Of a stretch of 64,000 nucleotides of DNA, positions 62,464 through 64,000 are shown in pieces (position 1 is the first letter of the stretch; the number at the start of each line of letters is the position of its first letter). The stretch covers positions 124,001 through 188,000 of the forward strand of contig NZ_JBHRTR010000036.1 of assembly GCF_042646425.1 (NCBI RefSeq), read 5' to 3'. This stretch comes from Marinibaculum pumilum. Lineage in GTDB: Bacteria; Pseudomonadota; Alphaproteobacteria; Ferrovibrionales; Ferrovibrionaceae. The notes below the pieces were generated by a model. The model saw nothing but the letters and a program-made list of their open reading frames with translations, ran no database searches and was not told the DNA's origin. A program made the translations under genes and the position numbers.

Positions 62464-62962
62464 AGGAAATCCCCTCCCCCGCCAGAAGGCCGAGCAGCAT
62501 CTTCTCGCCCTCGGCGATCCCCTCCTTGCGGTTGGCCGGCTTGTCCTCGGTCGCCTTCAGGTCGGCGTACAGGCGCTCGATGCGTTCCACGGCGGACCGT
62601 TCCGGCACCCTGCGATTGGAGTGGTAGCCGACGATCCGGCCGCTTTCGTCGAGGCTGGCGGTAACATGGGCCAGCACCCAGTAGTGGTCGCCCGATTTCG
62701 TCATGTTCTTCACATAGGCGAAGATCTCGTGGCCGGCCTGGATCGCGTCCCACAGCAGCTTGAAGACGCAGCGCGGCATGTCCGGATGACGGATGATGCT
62801 GTGCGGTTCGCCCAGCAGTTCGGCTTCCGTATAGCCCGCTATCCGCAGAAAGACGTCATTGCAATAGGTGATCCGGCCTTTCGTATCGGTCTTGGAGACG
62901 ATGATCTCGTCGCGATCGAAAAAGACCTCGCGCCCGGTCGGCTGGACAATCTTCCTGGCCAT
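62438..62962 (-). CDS. PAS-domain protein (Aer N-terminal-like sensor)
   Basis: 174 aa. The PAS core reads VFFDRDEIIVSKTDTKGRIT, YCNDVFLRIAGYTEAELLG and PHSIIRHPDMPRCVFKLLW, the pattern of Aer PAS domains that bind FAD and sense redox or energy state. There is no signalling domain. C-terminal residues form a helical tail that may contact the chemoreceptor. ATG 62962 has GGGAG upstream. Encodes the sensor half of a two-gene Aer. Confidence 0.86.
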   Translation of the reverse strand: MARKIVQPTGREVFFDRDEIIVSKTDTKGRITYCNDVFLRIAGYTEAELLGEPHSIIRHPDMPRCVFKLLWDAIQAGHEIFAYVKNMTKSGDHYWVLAHVTASLDESGRIVGYHSNRRVPERSAVERIERLYADLKATEDKPANRKEGIAEGEKMLLGLLAGEGISYDAFVFSL

Positions 62963-63011
62963 CGGCCATCTCCCGCACCTTGCCTGCCCGGCCCCCGGCC
63001 ATTCCGGCACC

Positions 63012-63072
63012 CGCGGGCTCCCGTACCGGGAGCCCGCGCGAAATTATCGACCGAGAGTTGAATAAAACCTTA
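63012..63072 (-). promoter_or_regulatory. Leader hairpin and possible FliA-like promoter of the PAS-chemoreceptor pair
   Basis: Read leftward, TAAGGTTT (63065-63072) and GTCGATAA (63044-63051) resemble the flagellar sigma-28 boxes, but the spacer is 13 bp where 11 is usual. A perfect 12-bp inverted repeat with a 3-nt loop follows at 63012-63038, 50 nt before the gene. The hairpin is clear; the promoter is a weak call. Confidence 0.35.
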
Positions 63073-63095
63073 ACAAAGATTGATCCGCCGGCCCG

Positions 63096-63869
63096 TCACG
63101 CGGACGTTGCGGCCGGCCCCTGGAGCAGCTGCCCGGCCTCCACCGCTGCGGCACGCAGCCGTTCCAGGCCCGCCGCCATCACCGGATCGGTCAGCCGGAA
63201 CGCCGGGCCGAACAGGGACAGGCCTGCGACCATGCGTCCCTGCCGGGTCCGCACCGGGACGGCGACGGCGCGGATTCCCTCCTCCCGCTCGCCGTCATTG
63301 ACGGCATGGCCCTGCCGGCGCACCAGGTCGAGTTCCGCCAGCAGGCGGTCGCGGTCGACGATGGTATGTGGGGCAAGCCGGGCGAGCGGCATCACCTCCA
63401 GGTAGCGCCGCAGGGCGGGCTCGCCCAGCTCCGACAGCCAGAGCTTGCCATGGGCGGTGCAATAGGCGTCGAGCTGGGTGCCGACCCGGATGTCCACCGA
63501 CAGGGAGCGGCCGGAGACGACCCGTGCGATGCAGACCACCATGTCCGCTTCGAAGGCCGTCGCCATGCTGGCCTCCCGCATATCGGCGGTGATCCCCTCG
63601 AGCACCGGCAGCAAAGCGCGGCCCAACTCGGCATGGTGGATCACCCGGTCGGCCAGGTCGACCAGGGCGAAGCCCAGCCGGTAGACCCCCTTGGAGACGG
63701 CGACCAGCGCGCCGACCTGTTCCAGGGTGCGCAGGAAGCGGTGGGCGGTGACCGCGTTCAGCCCCAGCTCGCGGCTGACCAGCGCGGCGTTGATTTCCGT
63801 CCGGCTTTCCGAGAACAGGTCCAGGATCGCGAACGCCTTGACGACGGAATTGTTGACCTGGGTGGCCAT
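63096..63869 (-). CDS. IclR-family transcriptional regulator
   Basis: 257 aa. The N-terminal winged helix-turn-helix (VSRELGLNAVTAHRFLRTLEQVGAL) is followed by the effector domain, with TAHGKLWLSELGEPALRRYL and FGPAFRLTD typical of IclR. It starts 13 bp after the TRAP permease gene stop, so it is probably co-transcribed with the transporter and controls it in response to its substrate. Confidence 0.9.
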   Translation of the reverse strand: MATQVNNSVVKAFAILDLFSESRTEINAALVSRELGLNAVTAHRFLRTLEQVGALVAVSKGVYRLGFALVDLADRVIHHAELGRALLPVLEGITADMREASMATAFEADMVVCIARVVSGRSLSVDIRVGTQLDAYCTAHGKLWLSELGEPALRRYLEVMPLARLAPHTIVDRDRLLAELDLVRRQGHAVNDGEREEGIRAVAVPVRTRQGRMVAGLSLFGPAFRLTDPVMAAGLERLRAAAVEAGQLLQGPAATSA

Positions 63870-63882
63870 GGCCGAGGCGCGG

Positions 63883-64000
63883 CTAGGACAGCAGCCGGGG
63901 CAGGAACAGGGTGATCGCCGGGAAGGCGACCAGCAGCGCCACCCGGATCAGTTCCGCGCCGAAGAACGGCAGCACGCCGCGGAAGGTGGCCGACATCGGC
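63883..64000 (-). CDS. dctM: TRAP transporter large permease (DctM), C-terminal fragment
   Basis: Only 38 C-terminal residues lie in the window; the gene continues past the right edge. They read ATFRGVLPFFGAELIRVALL and VAFPAITLFLPRLLS, the standard last helix of DctM subunits, which import organic acids with Na+ and a periplasmic binding protein. The small permease and binding protein would lie outside. Confidence 0.78.
   Translation of the reverse strand, partial: PMSATFRGVLPFFGAELIRVALLVAFPAITLFLPRLLS

Overview
The window is about 70% G+C by eye and densely coded. Its gene content points to an alphaproteobacterium, most likely a Rhodospirillales-type soil or aquatic heterotroph. Signs of this are an Hsp20-DUF1150 pair, a ROSE-type RNA thermometer, hydantoinase/oxoprolinase operons, a TRAP transporter next to an IclR regulator, and several chemoreceptors. 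I see no tRNA, rRNA, CRISPR array, insertion sequence or phage gene. Species-level assignment is not possible from sequence reading alone.

Left part (1-9000): a glycan or natural-product modification group. It holds a tandem TPR/O-GlcNAc-transferase-like (GT41) giant cut by the left edge, a PhyH-type dioxygenase, a TylF-like methyltransferase and a NodU-type carbamoyltransferase. Next come a transglycosylase-fold protein, two small envelope proteins, and an orphan promoter plus intrinsic terminator that look like a small-RNA gene.

Metabolic part (9000-36600): a SLC13/TrkA_C transporter, then two hydantoinase/oxoprolinase operons facing each other. The rightward one (TetR, HyuA, HyuB, FAD amine oxidase) looks less G+C-rich than its surroundings. 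The leftward one (HyuA, HyuB, 61-aa zinc-ribbon protein) is typical of the window. They meet at a composite palindromic repeat. After them come a RimB-like protease and an aspartoacylase-like protein, a Nudix hydrolase, two LysR regulators, a globin-coupled chemoreceptor, heat-shock Hsp20 with DUF1150, a PaaH-type 3-hydroxyacyl-CoA dehydrogenase, a secreted phosphoesterase, an orphan histidine kinase, an AMACR/CaiB enzyme with a dienelactone hydrolase, an SRPBCC protein and two tiny membrane paralogs.

Surface part (36600-56300): the most unusual region. One leftward gene series runs methyltransferase-like protein, type I secretion ABC ATPase, HlyD adaptor, a 3251-aa adhesin, and then, 5 bp later, a 1055-aa membrane protein. 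That last protein appears to join a type I periplasmic-binding domain, a domain resembling the ligand-binding region of pentameric ligand-gated channels, and an MscS pore. A TolC-family outer-membrane factor lies nearby. I read this as an exported giant surface protein co-expressed with a candidate ligand-gated MscS-type channel.

Right part (56300-64000): a persulfide-response operon (SqrR/BigR-like repressor, rhodanese-membrane protein, ETHE1-like persulfide dioxygenase, SulP transporter), an SGNH hydrolase, a split Aer-like sensor (PAS protein plus chemoreceptor), and an IclR regulator just downstream of a TRAP large permease cut by the right edge.
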